Source: Oscillospiraceae bacterium
GTDB taxonomy: Bacteria > Bacillota > Clostridia > Oscillospirales > Oscillospiraceae
Length of the DNA stretch: 64,000 bases
NCBI GenBank assembly: GCA_015067945.1
Contig: SVLM01000001.1
Span: 124,001 to 188,000, forward strand
Reading direction: 5' to 3'
The translations under genes were made by a program, and so were the position numbers. This document shows positions 53,732 to 62,862 of this stretch, piece after piece (position 1 is the first letter of the stretch; every line of letters begins with the position of its first letter). The notes beneath the pieces were generated by a model. That model made no database searches and was not told the DNA's origin. It saw only the letters and a program-made list of their open reading frames with translations.

Positions 53732-54274
53732 TTGCGTGTAATCACCGGCACAGCCCGGGGTGTGCAGTTAAAGACACCTGAGGGTATGAAAACCCGTCCC
53801 ACATCGGATCGGGTCAAGGAAGCACTGTTCAGCATTATTCAGTTTGATGTGCCCTGTGCCAGAGTGTTGGATCTTTTTGGCGGCACTGGCCAGCTGGGCA
53901 TTGAGGCTCTTAGCCGCGGTGCAGCCAGTGCGATTTTTGTTGACGAAGGGGAGAAGGCTTGTGCCTTAATCCGGGAAAATCTGAAGCGAACAAAGCTTTC
54001 GGATCGGGCGAAGGTAATTCGTTCGGATTATATGCAATATCTGCAAAATTGCCGGGAGACCTTCGATATCGTGCTTTTAGACCCACCTTACGCAGAAATT
54101 TTTCTGGAAAATGCATTAAATAAGCTTGTAGAAATTGACATTTTGGAATCTGGTGCTATAATAGTTGCGGAACGCCCTGTGGAAAAAGAACTTCCATGGG
54201 AATTTTCAGGTTTTACCAAGTCCAGGGATTACAAGTACGGCAACACCGTGCTGACCCTTTACCGCAAGGATTGA
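53732..54274 (+). CDS. rsmD: 16S rRNA (guanine966-N2)-methyltransferase RsmD
   Basis: 180 residues: RVITGTARG and KTRPTSDRVKEALFSI at the N-terminus, SAM motif VLDLFGGTGQLGIEALSRGA and the catalytic DPPY (LLDPPYAE). It methylates 16S rRNA G966. The start is TTG at 53732, four bases after the uvrC stop with AAGGAGG upstream; a longer frame into uvrC is rejected because families begin at this Arg-Val-Ile. coaD follows, as is usual. Confidence 0.93.
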   Translation: MRVITGTARGVQLKTPEGMKTRPTSDRVKEALFSIIQFDVPCARVLDLFGGTGQLGIEALSRGAASAIFVDEGEKACALIRENLKRTKLSDRAKVIRSDYMQYLQNCRETFDIVLLDPPYAEIFLENALNKLVEIDILESGAIIVAERPVEKELPWEFSGFTKSRDYKYGNTVLTLYRKD

Positions 54275-54279
54275 TGTAT

Positions 54280-54783
54280 ATGAAAATTGCCATTTACCCG
54301 GGCAGCTTCGACCCGATCACCAGCGGACATTTGAATATTATCCGCCGTGCATCAGCCATTTTTGACCGACTGATCGTCTGCGTGATGGTCAACGCAGGCA
54401 AGAATCCCATGTTCAGCCTGCAGGAGCGGGTGGATATGATCAAACGGGTGACTGCCGACATTTCCAACGTGGAAGTGGATTGCTCCGATCAGCTGCTGGC
54501 AGAATACGCAAAGCAGAAGGGCTGCGGCACTATCGTTAAGGGTTTGCGAGCCGGTTCTGATTTTGAAAACGAGTTCATCATGGCATTGGTTAACCGGAAG
54601 TTGAATCCGAATCTTGATACTGTGTTCCTTTCTGCGGATCAGCAGTATATGTCCCTCAGCTCCAGCATGGTAAAGGAGCTGGCATCTTACAATGTCGATT
54701 TGTCCGATTTTCTGCCGGAGCAGATCATTCCGGACTTTAAAAAACGTATCGCAACCACACATCAAGGAGGAAATATAAAATGA
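54280..54783 (+). CDS. coaD: Pantetheine-phosphate adenylyltransferase
   Basis: 167 residues with the nucleotidyltransferase T/HxGH motif YPGSFDPITSGHLNII, GLRAGSDFENE and the C-terminal SSSMVKELA. It makes dephospho-CoA. The ATG at 54280 is chosen over one six bases earlier because AAGGA spacing is then nine bases and the protein starts MKIAIYPGS like its homologues. Its stop overlaps the coiled-coil gene by ATGA. Confidence 0.95.
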   Translation: MKIAIYPGSFDPITSGHLNIIRRASAIFDRLIVCVMVNAGKNPMFSLQERVDMIKRVTADISNVEVDCSDQLLAEYAKQKGCGTIVKGLRAGSDFENEFIMALVNRKLNPNLDTVFLSADQQYMSLSSSMVKELASYNVDLSDFLPEQIIPDFKKRIATTHQGGNIK

Positions 54784-55280
54784 ATGAACAACACATCGAA
54801 GATATCATCAGTGCTCTGTATGATATGATTCAGGACGCTCGGGCACTGCCTTTGGGTGCTGATAAGTGTATTCTGGAGCGTGATAAGGTTCTGGATATGC
54901 TCGACGAGATCATCGCTCAGCTGCCCGCAGAGCTGAAGCAGTCCCGTACCATCGTTGAGTCCCGCAACGAGCTGATCGGTCAGGCTCGCCGTGAGGCTGA
55001 GAGCATCGTTCGTGAGGCCCAGGAGAAGGCCAAGGAGCTGGTTGCTCAGGAAGCCATTTACCTGGAAGCCCGCCGTCAGTGCCAGGAGATGTACAACAAG
55101 ACTCAGGCTCGTATCGGCGAGCTGCGTAAGGCAAGCAATGAGTATATGGACGACGCTCTGCGTCGCACCGAGGAGGCCATTGCTATGTCCTTGAACGAGG
55201 TTCGGGATACACGTACGAAGTTCCGTGCTTTGACTGAATCTCAGGAGAACCGTGCCAGCGAGACCGCAACTGAGGGCTAA
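54780..55280 (+). CDS. Coiled-coil protein next to coaD
   Basis: 166 residues, soluble and almost wholly helical, rich in Glu, Arg, Ala and Gln; a long coiled coil (about 60-150) resembles ATP synthase subunit b or DivIVA-type helices. Proteins of this sort, often labelled ATPase, follow coaD in many Clostridia. It is coupled to coaD by ATGA and ends before a terminator. AAGGAGGAAA precedes the start. No function is known. Confidence 0.8.
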   Translation: MNEQHIEDIISALYDMIQDARALPLGADKCILERDKVLDMLDEIIAQLPAELKQSRTIVESRNELIGQARREAESIVREAQEKAKELVAQEAIYLEARRQCQEMYNKTQARIGELRKASNEYMDDALRRTEEAIAMSLNEVRDTRTKFRALTESQENRASETATEG

Positions 55281-55289
55281 TGACAGATA

Positions 55290-55324
55290 AAAACAGCTCA
55301 AAGCCCCGCTTTGAGCTGTTTTTC
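55290..55324 (+). terminator. Intrinsic terminator of the uvrC-coaD operon
   Basis: AAACAGCTCAAAGC, loop CCC, GCTTTGAGCTGTTTTT. Confidence 0.93.
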
Positions 55325-55349
55325 CATGACATAAGGAGGAAATTTTGTT

Positions 55350-57047
55350 ATGACTTATGAACAATGCTATGCGTTTTGGTGCAATGCCGGTCTGCCTGCC
55401 GATGTACAGGCTGAGCTGGCAGGATTGAAGGGTAATGAAGAGGAGCTGAAGGGCCGTTTTGGCGGTGATCTTCAGTTCGGTACTGCTGGTATGCGTGGTA
55501 TCATGGGTGCAGGCAGCAATCGTCTGAACCGCTATACCGTCCGCAGAGCGGCTCAGGGTATGGCAGCATGGCTCAGCTGCACGGATCTTCCCAAGAAGGC
55601 TGCTATCGGCTACGATTCCAGACACAATTCCCAGCTGTTTGCTGAGGTTTGTGCTGTGGCATTTGCTGAGGCCGGTATTGAGGTTTGGCTGTATGACCGC
55701 CTGGCTCCCACACCTATGCTGTCCTACGCTGTGCGACAGTTGGGCTGCGGCTGCGGTATCGTGATCTCCGCAAGTCACAATGCAGGTGCGTACAACGGCG
55801 TGAAGTGCTACGGCCCTGATGGCTGTCAGATGACAGATGAGCCTGCAGCTGTGGTCACCGGGAAAATCGCTGAGATTCCTTATTTTGTTCCGGAAAGCAA
55901 GTCCTTTGACGCATTTATGGCAGAAGGATTGATCCGTTACATCGGTCAGGACCTCTGGGAAAGCTACTATCAGACCGTTCTGAACGAGGCTGTGGATCCC
56001 GAAATGCTCCGCTCTGCGGGACTGAATATCGTATATACCCCGCTGTGTGGCACCGGTATGGAGCCCGTCCACGCAGTGCTGGGTAAGCTTGGTGTGAATA
56101 TTACCACTGTCAGTTGTCAAGCCAAGCCGGATGGCGATTTCAAAACCTGTGAATATCCCAACCCCGAAACCGACGCTGCACTGAATGAGAGTTACAAGGT
56201 GGCTGCAACGGCTCCCTGCGACGTGATTCTGGGCACTGACCCGGACGCTGACCGGGTCGCCATCGCCGTTCCTGACGGCAAGGGCGGCTTCACAAAGCTC
56301 TCCGGCAACGAGCTTGGCTTCATGCTGCTTGACTACATTCTGAAGGCCCGCACCGCAAAGGGCGATATCCCTGAAGGTGCCATCACCGTTCGCTCTATTG
56401 TATCCTCTCCGCTGGCAGATCGGATCGCCGCATATTACGGTGTGACCATGAAGGCTGTGCTCACCGGCTTTAAGTATATCGGCGGTGAGATTCTGGAGCT
56501 GGAGCAGAAGAATGAGGAACATAAGTTTATTTTCGGCTTTGAGGAAAGCTGCGGCTATCTGAAGGGTACATATGCCCGTGATAAGGACGCAATCGTTGCA
56601 ACCATGCTGGTCTGTGAATTGGCTGCCAGCATGAAGCAGCAGGGCAAGAGCATTCTGGATGCATTGGATGAGGTTTATGCCAAGTATGGCTACTATCTGG
56701 CCTATGTCCAGAGCATCGAGCTGACCGGTGCTGACGCAATGGAGAAGGCCGCAAAGATGATGGCTGATCTGCGTAGTGACGTTCCCAAGGCCATCGGTGG
56801 CGCTGCTGTTACCGGTGTTCGTGATTACAAGAGCAGCATTGCAAAGGATCTGGTAACCGGTGAGGAAACTGTGATCGCACTGCCCAAGTCCAATGTGCTG
56901 GAGCTGCTGCTGGGCGAAAAGGGAAGCGTCATCGCACGTCCCTCCGGTACGGAACCGAAGGTGAAGTTCTACTACACCGCTGTTGGTGACACCAAGGATG
57001 CCGCCAAGGCTCTGCTGGATGCCTGCGTGGCACAGATGAGCAAATAA
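55350..57047 (+). CDS. Phosphoglucomutase/phosphomannomutase
   Basis: 565 residues of the alpha-D-phosphohexomutase family: sugar-binding start FGTAGMRGIMGAGSNRLN, the phosphoserine loop ISASHNAGAYNGVK, the metal loop GTDPDADRVAI, the sugar loop GFEESCGYL and the phosphate loop RPSGTEPKVKFY. It interconverts hexose 1- and 6-phosphates for glycogen and cell-wall sugars. Length fits the PgcA/PGM2 group. AAGGAGG precedes the ATG. The lipoprotein gene starts 19 bases downstream. Confidence 0.93.
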   Translation: MTYEQCYAFWCNAGLPADVQAELAGLKGNEEELKGRFGGDLQFGTAGMRGIMGAGSNRLNRYTVRRAAQGMAAWLSCTDLPKKAAIGYDSRHNSQLFAEVCAVAFAEAGIEVWLYDRLAPTPMLSYAVRQLGCGCGIVISASHNAGAYNGVKCYGPDGCQMTDEPAAVVTGKIAEIPYFVPESKSFDAFMAEGLIRYIGQDLWESYYQTVLNEAVDPEMLRSAGLNIVYTPLCGTGMEPVHAVLGKLGVNITTVSCQAKPDGDFKTCEYPNPETDAALNESYKVAATAPCDVILGTDPDADRVAIAVPDGKGGFTKLSGNELGFMLLDYILKARTAKGDIPEGAITVRSIVSSPLADRIAAYYGVTMKAVLTGFKYIGGEILELEQKNEEHKFIFGFEESCGYLKGTYARDKDAIVATMLVCELAASMKQQGKSILDALDEVYAKYGYYLAYVQSIELTGADAMEKAAKMMADLRSDVPKAIGGAAVTGVRDYKSSIAKDLVTGEETVIALPKSNVLELLLGEKGSVIARPSGTEPKVKFYYTAVGDTKDAAKALLDACVAQMSK

Positions 57048-57066
57048 GATGCAAGGATTATTCTAT

Positions 57067-58617
57067 ATGACAGTTAAATCAAAAAGAATCCTTGCGTTAC
57101 TTATTTTGTTGATATTTTCCGTTTCCTTGTGCCTGAGTGCCTGCGTTCCCCGGACTGCGGATCCCCAGAATTCTGTGCCTTCTGACGGCACGGAGGCTCC
57201 ACAGACAGATCCCACCGGAAGCACACCAACGGAAAGTACAAATGCAACTGAAGCAACTCAGCCACAGGTAACGCAGCCCGTTGTGACCCAGCCGCCCCAT
57301 ACCCACAGCTACACGGAAGCGGTGACAGCACCGGACTGCAGCAATAAAGGCTACAGCACATATACCTGCGATTGCGGCGATAGTTACGTAGATAAGGAGG
57401 TGCCTGCTACGGGCGAGCATAATGTTACAGACGGCATCTGCACCAGCTGCGGTTTGCCTCCGATCCCTGCATTTACCGGTGGAAACCAGAATGATGATCT
57501 GTACAGCTGTGGCAACGATAACTATTTACTGGTTTATTCCAGCGTGTATAGCACGGCTGCGAAGAATTACGAGAAGGAGTTGCAATCCAGCGGCTATACC
57601 CTAACACAAAGCAACGAGATCGGCTCCAACCGTTTTGCAACCTTCCACAAGGGCGAGCAGATGGTTCATTGCGTGTATTTTGCCGCTGATCGGGAATATC
57701 GCATCACCTACGGTCCAAAGACCTATATGGGCGAGACTCAGGCCGTTACGGACTACAGTGCAGTTGTAACCCCTTCCGTATCCATGATCGCCATGAGCTG
57801 CGACGAGGAGGCAGGTACGGGCATGTGCATTGTCGCACAACTGGCTGACGGCAGTTACGTGATCATCGACGGCGGTTTCGGTCAAAAGGCTGATGAGGCA
57901 CAGCGTAGTGTGGATATGAAAACCCTGCTGAATTTCCTGAAGGACAATAACCCCAACGGAGGAAAGCCGCAGGTGACATGGATGATCACCCATGCGGATT
58001 GGGATCATATCGGTCTGCCGGTATGGTTCACAAAGCTGTATGGCGATCAGATCCAGGTAAATACTGTCTGCTATAATTTCCCCATTGGCACATCACTGGC
58101 CGGAAATATTGACAGCTTCATGACTGCCATTGCTGACAAATATCCCAACGCCAATCATTACATCATGCACACCGGCAATAAGCTGTATTTGCCCGGCTGT
58201 GAGATCGAATTCTTGTTCACTGCGGCTGAGGATCTGTATCCTACGGGATTTAAGAACGGCAATTACACCAGTAATGCCTGGCGGATGACCATCGAAGGGA
58301 AAACCATCCTGATTACCGGTGATATCGAAAATCCCCTCAGTGCCAAGATCGCCAGAAATTATGGCAATTATCTGGCAAGTGATATTTTGCAAGTGGTTCA
58401 CCATGGCGTGAACGGTGCAACAAAGGAACTGTATCAGTATGTAAACTACAAGAACAAGCTGAAGGTGTGCTTCTGGACGATTCCGACTACCAGAAAATGG
58501 AGAACGGAGGAATCCGCATACCGTGCCTATAATCAGATCCTTTGGGACAGTGGTGCTGAGCATTACTACCACGACTATACCACCACCATTGAGCTGCCAT
58601 CGCTGACAAAAAGATAA
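57067..58617 (+). CDS. Lipoprotein with Cys-pair module and MBL-fold domain
   Basis: 516 residues. A signal peptide ends at the lipobox LSAC (C26), then a Thr/Pro-rich linker (about 30-85), a Cys-pair module (about 85-135: CDCGDSY, CTSCG) and a ComEC/Rec2-like metallo-beta-lactamase domain with THADWDHIG, LITGD and VVHHG. This places a metal-dependent hydrolase on the outer membrane face; the substrate (nucleic acid, phosphodiester or other) is unknown. ATG 57067 is preferred to 57049 because AAGGA lies ten bases before it and the signal peptide then has a normal length. Confidence 0.85.
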   Translation: MTVKSKRILALLILLIFSVSLCLSACVPRTADPQNSVPSDGTEAPQTDPTGSTPTESTNATEATQPQVTQPVVTQPPHTHSYTEAVTAPDCSNKGYSTYTCDCGDSYVDKEVPATGEHNVTDGICTSCGLPPIPAFTGGNQNDDLYSCGNDNYLLVYSSVYSTAAKNYEKELQSSGYTLTQSNEIGSNRFATFHKGEQMVHCVYFAADREYRITYGPKTYMGETQAVTDYSAVVTPSVSMIAMSCDEEAGTGMCIVAQLADGSYVIIDGGFGQKADEAQRSVDMKTLLNFLKDNNPNGGKPQVTWMITHADWDHIGLPVWFTKLYGDQIQVNTVCYNFPIGTSLAGNIDSFMTAIADKYPNANHYIMHTGNKLYLPGCEIEFLFTAAEDLYPTGFKNGNYTSNAWRMTIEGKTILITGDIENPLSAKIARNYGNYLASDILQVVHHGVNGATKELYQYVNYKNKLKVCFWTIPTTRKWRTEESAYRAYNQILWDSGAEHYYHDYTTTIELPSLTKR

Positions 58618-58620
58618 CCA

Positions 58621-58655
58621 AAAATAATCGGGTCGAAAGTCCCGGTTATTTTTTT
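58621..58655 (+). terminator. Intrinsic terminator
   Basis: AAAATAATCGGG pairs with CCCGGTTATTTT (one G-T), loop TCGAAAGT, then T-run. Confidence 0.88.
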
Positions 58656-58696
58656 GTGCCTGAGCGAATAGCTTGTAACGAAAGGGGAGGGGAAAC

Positions 58697-59125
58697 ATGA
58701 AAAAGCAAGGGAAGGTAAAAGGAACTGCGGCAGCAATGCCGGTGGGGATCGGGATCGGTGTGGGTGTAGGGTTGATCCTTACATTGATCGGTGCGGTGAT
58801 GCTGACGTTCGCATTGGAAGGGGAGACGCTGTCCGTTGAAGCCATGGGCTACGGCATAATGGTGGTACTGTTTATGGCAGGATTCCTATCGGCTATGGTA
58901 GCCATGTGGCGTATCAAGCACAGAAAGCTGCAAGTGAGCCTCATCACAGCGGGGGCCTATTTGCTAACGCTGCTGGCGATGAATGCATTGTTCTTTGGTG
59001 GGCAGTACGAAGGTGTCGGTGCAACTGTGATTGTGGTGGCGATTGCCGGAACGGCTGCGGGATTTATCGGCAGCGGTGGAGCAAAAACCGCAATACACAG
59101 GCCTAAATTTAGGGCTCATGGTTAA
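58697..59125 (+). CDS. TIGR04086-family membrane protein
   Basis: 142 residues with four predicted spans (about 15-38, 48-68, 77-98 and 104-124) and a basic start (KKQGKVKG). The arrangement and GxGxGVGLILTLIGA repeat agree with the small TIGR04086 family of Clostridia, whose function is unknown. AAAGGGGAGGGG precedes the ATG. It appears monocistronic: hairpins follow at 59143-59197. Confidence 0.7.
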   Translation: MKKQGKVKGTAAAMPVGIGIGVGVGLILTLIGAVMLTFALEGETLSVEAMGYGIMVVLFMAGFLSAMVAMWRIKHRKLQVSLITAGAYLLTLLAMNALFFGGQYEGVGATVIVVAIAGTAAGFIGSGGAKTAIHRPKFRAHG

Positions 59126-59484
59126 ATTGCACAATAAACGTCGATAGGTAAATATAATTTACCTATCGCAGGATTTTTGCAAGCAAACTTGCAAAACCCA
59201 TATCTAGTGTGGAAGTTTGATTACACCTCCCAAGATGTAGGGAAATCGTCGAAAATGGCAAATTTTCTGCGTGCTCGGTTGCGTCAGTTAACATAATGAT
59301 GTTGACATAAAAATCGGCATAATCTACAAAAAACGTAAAAATAGCCAAAACAGCTTGAAATTCAAGGGGTTTTAGAGTATAGTATCTATGCATTGTTTCC
59401 AATGAGGTGTTGTTGTACGCCTTTTTTCATGCTATGTCGTGATGCTGTACTTTTATAAAAGCTGTTACTCAGAAGGAGGCAGGT
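59126..59484 (+). other. AT-rich intergenic region with two hairpins
   Basis: 359 bases without a credible gene. ATAGGTAAAT/ATTTACCTAT (59143-59165) and TTTTTGCAAG/CTTGCAAAA (59173-59197) are hairpins that may end TIGR04086 transcription. TTGACA at 59302-59307 has a possible TACAAA at 17 bp; a better promoter is at 59355-59383. The remaining sequence shows nothing recognisable. Confidence 0.5.
59355..59383 (+). promoter_or_regulatory. Promoter before the SpoIIM-like gene
   Basis: TTGAAA and TATAGT with a 17-bp spacer; the leader would be about 95 nt long. Confidence 0.6.
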
Positions 59485-60012
59485 ATGGCATCTGTTACGA
59501 AAGTCAAACCCAAATTCCGATTGCACATACCGAAGGTATATGCATACTTCACCGTCATTTGGTTGGTGGGTTTGGTTTTGGGAACCGTTTTTGCAGCTGG
59601 GTCAGGCAACCAATATTTTCTTATGATGCACACAGCCACCGGGCACCGTGTGACGATCGTCGGCTTGACAGCTACCGTTTTGCTACCTTTTCTATTGACC
59701 GCATTCGCGGTTTATAAAAACAGACGCTGGTTACTGTATTCAATCTGCTTTGCCAAGGCATTTGCCTTTGCGTATTGCGGACTCGGCATTGCCGCCGCAT
59801 ACGGCAGTGCAAGCTGGCTGGTTCGACCATTATTTCAGTTTTCCGATATCGTTACAGTTCCGATTCTTGTTTGGTTTGCATTGCGGAACCTGAACGGCAT
59901 GAATACACGCCGGAGACAGGATTTTGGGATCTGCCTTGGGTTTGATATTGTGGTCTGCTGTCTGGATTTATGGTATATTTCGCCGTTTCTGGCGTTCATT
60001 ACAAAGAATTAA
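59485..60012 (+). CDS. Integral membrane protein, possible SpoIIM-like
   Basis: 175 residues: a cytoplasmic basic N-terminus, then five predicted spans (about 20-38, 55-75, 82-102, 112-130 and 148-168). The first span followed by a GLVLGTVFAAGSG loop and the rest of the topology recall stage II sporulation protein M, and spoIIM lies near xerD in several Firmicutes; sequence identity could not be tested. GAAGGAGGCAG precedes the ATG. xerD follows after 18 bases, probably in the same transcript. Confidence 0.5.
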   Translation: MASVTKVKPKFRLHIPKVYAYFTVIWLVGLVLGTVFAAGSGNQYFLMMHTATGHRVTIVGLTATVLLPFLLTAFAVYKNRRWLLYSICFAKAFAFAYCGLGIAAAYGSASWLVRPLFQFSDIVTVPILVWFALRNLNGMNTRRRQDFGICLGFDIVVCCLDLWYISPFLAFITKN

Positions 60013-60030
60013 ACGGAAGGTACGCAATTC

Positions 60031-60912
60031 ATGTTGGACTTGATCGCTGCTTATGAAAATTACCTGACAAAGGTAAAGCAGGCATCCACCAACACCGTCG
60101 CCTCCTACATCCGGGACATTCGGCAGTACGCCGCATGGCTCAGTGGTGAAGGTGTGGAAATCGTGGATGCACAGCAATTGAATATCAGCAACTATCTGTC
60201 CTACCTGGAGGGACAGGGCCGATCCGGTGCCACGGTTTCCCGCAGCTTGGCAAGTCTGAAGAACTTCTACAGCTATGTGGTTTCCACCGGCTTTATGGAA
60301 AAGACTCCCGTTAGCGACATTCATGTTGACCGGGGAGAGAAGAAGCTGCCTCAGGTTCTTACCGGCCGGGAGATCGAGCTTCTGCTGCAGCAGCCTGCAG
60401 CTGTGGATGCAAAGGGCATCCGGGACAAGGCCATGCTGGAAGTGATGTACGCCACCGGTATTCGCGTGACCGAGCTAATCGAGCTGGATATTGACGATGT
60501 GAACCTGGAATTGAGCACTATCAAGTGCTCCGGCACCAAAAAATCCCGTTCCATTCCGCTGTATCCCGGTGCACTGAAGGCACTGACCGTCTACATAACG
60601 GACATTCGTAACACCATGCTGGCAGACTCCGATGAGAAGGCTCTGTTTGTCAATGTGGGCGGTGTTCGGATGAGTCGGCAGGGTTTTTGGAAGATCCTGA
60701 AGCACTATCAGGCTACCGCACACATTGAAAAGGAGATCACACCCCACACCTTGCGGCACAGCTTCGCGGTGCATCTGCTGGAAAACGGTGCCGATCTTGG
60801 TTCCCTGCAGGAGCTGATGGGTCACAGCGATATTTCCTCCACCCAGATGTACACCCACATGATCAACCAAAAGCTGAAGTCCGTGTACGAAAAATGCCAT
60901 CCGAAAGCTTAA
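60031..60912 (+). CDS. xerD: Tyrosine recombinase XerD
   Basis: 293 residues: N-terminal core-binding domain (YLTKVKQASTNTVASYIRDI) and catalytic domain with R in ATGIRVTELIEL, K in KCSGTKKSRSIP, HTLRHSFAVHLLENGAD (H-x-x-R), the GHSDISSTQMYTH Tyr. Size and motifs fit chromosomal dimer resolution rather than a phage integrase. GGAAGG lies ten bases before the ATG. It is followed by a terminator. Confidence 0.92.
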   Translation: MLDLIAAYENYLTKVKQASTNTVASYIRDIRQYAAWLSGEGVEIVDAQQLNISNYLSYLEGQGRSGATVSRSLASLKNFYSYVVSTGFMEKTPVSDIHVDRGEKKLPQVLTGREIELLLQQPAAVDAKGIRDKAMLEVMYATGIRVTELIELDIDDVNLELSTIKCSGTKKSRSIPLYPGALKALTVYITDIRNTMLADSDEKALFVNVGGVRMSRQGFWKILKHYQATAHIEKEITPHTLRHSFAVHLLENGADLGSLQELMGHSDISSTQMYTHMINQKLKSVYEKCHPKA

Positions 60913-60953
60913 AAGCCTACCGTGTCTATGCGACACAGTAGGCTTCTCTTTTT
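60913..60953 (+). terminator. Intrinsic terminator of xerD
   Basis: AAGCCTAC-GTGTC pairs with GACAC-GTAGGCTT around TATGC, followed by CTCTTTTT; the other strand may serve pfkA. Confidence 0.85.
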
Positions 60954-60959
60954 ATGTAA

Positions 60960-61931
60960 TTACAGGCCGGTCATGGCGTCCAGCACATCCACTTCCATGG
61001 ATTGGATGCTGCGGTGCATCTGCAGGGCTTCGTCGATGGAAACATCGGTAAAATGACCGTTTTGGGTGCAGACGATGCGGTTGGTCTTGCCGGCAAGGAG
61101 CAGCTCCACCGCAAGGTAACCCATCTTGGTGGCATTGACACGGTCACGGCCATTGGGAGAGCCGCCACGCTGGATATGACCCAGAACAGTAACACGGGGA
61201 TCCAGATCGATGGCTTCCTTGATCTTTACGGCAATGTCGGATGCAGAGCCTGCACCCTCCGCCACCACGATCATAAAGTGGGTAAAGCCATTCAAGCGGG
61301 CCTTGCGAACCTTCTCGATCACATCTTTTTCAAAATCAATATGCTTTTCCGGAACCAAAACAGCCGTCGCACCAACGGCCAGGCCTACATACATGGCCAG
61401 GTAACCGGCATTGCGGCCCATGACCTCCACCACGGAGCAACGTTCGTGTGACTGCATGGTATCACGAAGCTTATCGATGCACTCGATAGCGGTATTGGCA
61501 GCAGTGTCAAAGCCGATGGAATAGTTGGTACAGCTGATGTCGTTATCGATGGTGGCAGGGATACAGACCACATTGATGCCGTAGGCCGAAAGGGCACGGG
61601 CACCCCGGAAGGTACCATCACCGCCGATGGCGATCACGCTGTCAAGGCCCAGGAATTTGCAGGTAGAGACGGCCTTTCGTTGGCCTTCCTCCGTCATAAA
61701 TTCCTTGCTCCGGGCGGTATAGAGAATGGTGCCGCCACGGTTGATCGTCCGGGAAACGCTCTTTTCGTCCAGCTTGACGATATCACCGGAAATCAGGCCG
61801 TTATAGCCACGGCGGATGCCATAAACCTCCACTCCGTGAAACAATGCAGTTCGTACAACCGCACGGACCGCAGCATTCATACCCGGGGCATCGCCGCCGC
61901 TGGTCAGTACGCCAATTCGTTTAATGCTCAT
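60960..61931 (-). CDS. pfkA: 6-Phosphofructokinase
   Basis: 323 residues with the ATP loop LTSGGDAPGMNAAVRA, GGDGTFRGARAL, the catalytic PATIDNDI and the fructose-phosphate site EVMGRNAGYLA. The GGDGT version indicates an ATP-dependent enzyme rather than a pyrophosphate-dependent one. It commits fructose 6-phosphate to glycolysis. The ATG at 61931 is eight bases after GGAGG; an in-frame TTG 15 bases upstream includes that site. It stands alone, without pyk. Confidence 0.95.
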   Translation of the reverse strand: MSIKRIGVLTSGGDAPGMNAAVRAVVRTALFHGVEVYGIRRGYNGLISGDIVKLDEKSVSRTINRGGTILYTARSKEFMTEEGQRKAVSTCKFLGLDSVIAIGGDGTFRGARALSAYGINVVCIPATIDNDISCTNYSIGFDTAANTAIECIDKLRDTMQSHERCSVVEVMGRNAGYLAMYVGLAVGATAVLVPEKHIDFEKDVIEKVRKARLNGFTHFMIVVAEGAGSASDIAVKIKEAIDLDPRVTVLGHIQRGGSPNGRDRVNATKMGYLAVELLLAGKTNRIVCTQNGHFTDVSIDEALQMHRSIQSMEVDVLDAMTGL

Positions 61932-61961
61932 ATAGAAATCCTCCAAGCTTTTTCTCTAGTT

Positions 61962-61990
61962 ATTTTAACTATTTGCTCACAGATTGTAAA
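61962..61990 (-). promoter_or_regulatory. Promoter of pfkA
   Basis: On the minus strand TTTACA (61990-61985), 17-bp spacer, TAAAAT (61967-61962), about 30 bases before the start. Confidence 0.72.
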
Positions 61991-62040
61991 GTAGAATTTT
62001 CGACAAATAGATGGCTTTCATTGAAATGTTGCATGTTTTG

Positions 62041-62069
62041 TTGACACAGCTCGAAAATCAAACTATAAT
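62041..62069 (+). promoter_or_regulatory. Consensus SigA promoter of the esterase operon
   Basis: Perfect TTGACA and perfect TATAAT with a 17-bp spacer, 31 bases before the first start codon. This is the best match to consensus in the window. Confidence 0.88.
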
Positions 62070-62099
62070 AATTACAAACTTATTGTCGGAGGGCCTTTT

Positions 62100-62855
62100 A
62101 TGGTCAAGAAATGGTATGTGGAGATTCCTCAGCTTTCCCAGGATATGCAGCGCCGTGTGTATCTGTATTTGCCGGAAAGCTATGACAAAAACAAGGATGC
62201 TCGCTATCCGGTTATGTATATGTTCGACGGGCACAATGTGTTCTTTGACAAGGATGCGACCTACGGCAAATCCTGGGGCATGAACAAATATATGCAGGAG
62301 AGCAAGAAGGAGCTCATTATCGTCGCTGTGGAATGCAATCATGTTGGTAACGGACGGCTGCAGGAGTATGCTCCTTTTAACTTCGAAAATGCTACCCTTG
62401 GCAAGATCAAATCCAAGGGTAAGGTGTATATGCACTGGCTGATTAACATCCTTAAACCCTATATCGACGAAAACTACCGCACCTTGAATGATCGAACCAA
62501 CACGATCATCTGCGGTTCGTCCATGGGTGGTCTGATGGCACTGTACGGCGTGACGGTATTCAACCACATCTTCCAGCGTGGGGCCTGTCTGTCGCCCAGC
62601 CTGTGGGTGGATTCCGGCAAGGTGCTGGAAATGGTTGCCCGGGCACACATTCGCCGGGATACCTGTATTTATATGGACTACGGCAGTGAGGAGATGTTCA
62701 ACCATGCAGCAAATGCAGAAGCATTGATTTCCACTTCTCATTTGCTGCTGACAAAGAGAGTCAATCTTGCCCTGCGTGTGGTACCCGGCGGTACACACTC
62801 GGAAGCAAGCTGGGAACGGCAGATCCCCGTATTTATGGACTGCCTGGGATTGTGA
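62100..62855 (+). CDS. Esterase-family alpha/beta hydrolase (EsteraseD type)
   Basis: 251 residues: YLPESYDKNKDARYPVMYMFDGHN at the start, nucleophile S141 in CGSSMGG, and the late GGTHSEASWERQIP with the catalytic His. The pattern is that of the putative esterase (PF00756) family, which includes feruloyl and S-formylglutathione-type esterases. No signal peptide, so it acts in the cytoplasm. GGAGGG lies seven bases before the ATG. It is the first gene of a three-gene run. Confidence 0.88.
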   Translation: MVKKWYVEIPQLSQDMQRRVYLYLPESYDKNKDARYPVMYMFDGHNVFFDKDATYGKSWGMNKYMQESKKELIIVAVECNHVGNGRLQEYAPFNFENATLGKIKSKGKVYMHWLINILKPYIDENYRTLNDRTNTIICGSSMGGLMALYGVTVFNHIFQRGACLSPSLWVDSGKVLEMVARAHIRRDTCIYMDYGSEEMFNHAANAEALISTSHLLLTKRVNLALRVVPGGTHSEASWERQIPVFMDCLGL

Positions 62856-62862
62856 GGTTTGT

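Noticed and set aside
54762..56522. A 586-codon antisense frame over the coiled-coil and mutase genes
   Set aside because: It crosses two well-supported genes and a terminator and has no recognisable domain.
59163..59402. A 79-codon minus-strand frame in the intergenic region before the SpoIIM-like gene
   Set aside because: No ribosome site, no family resemblance, and it overlaps two hairpins and a promoter.
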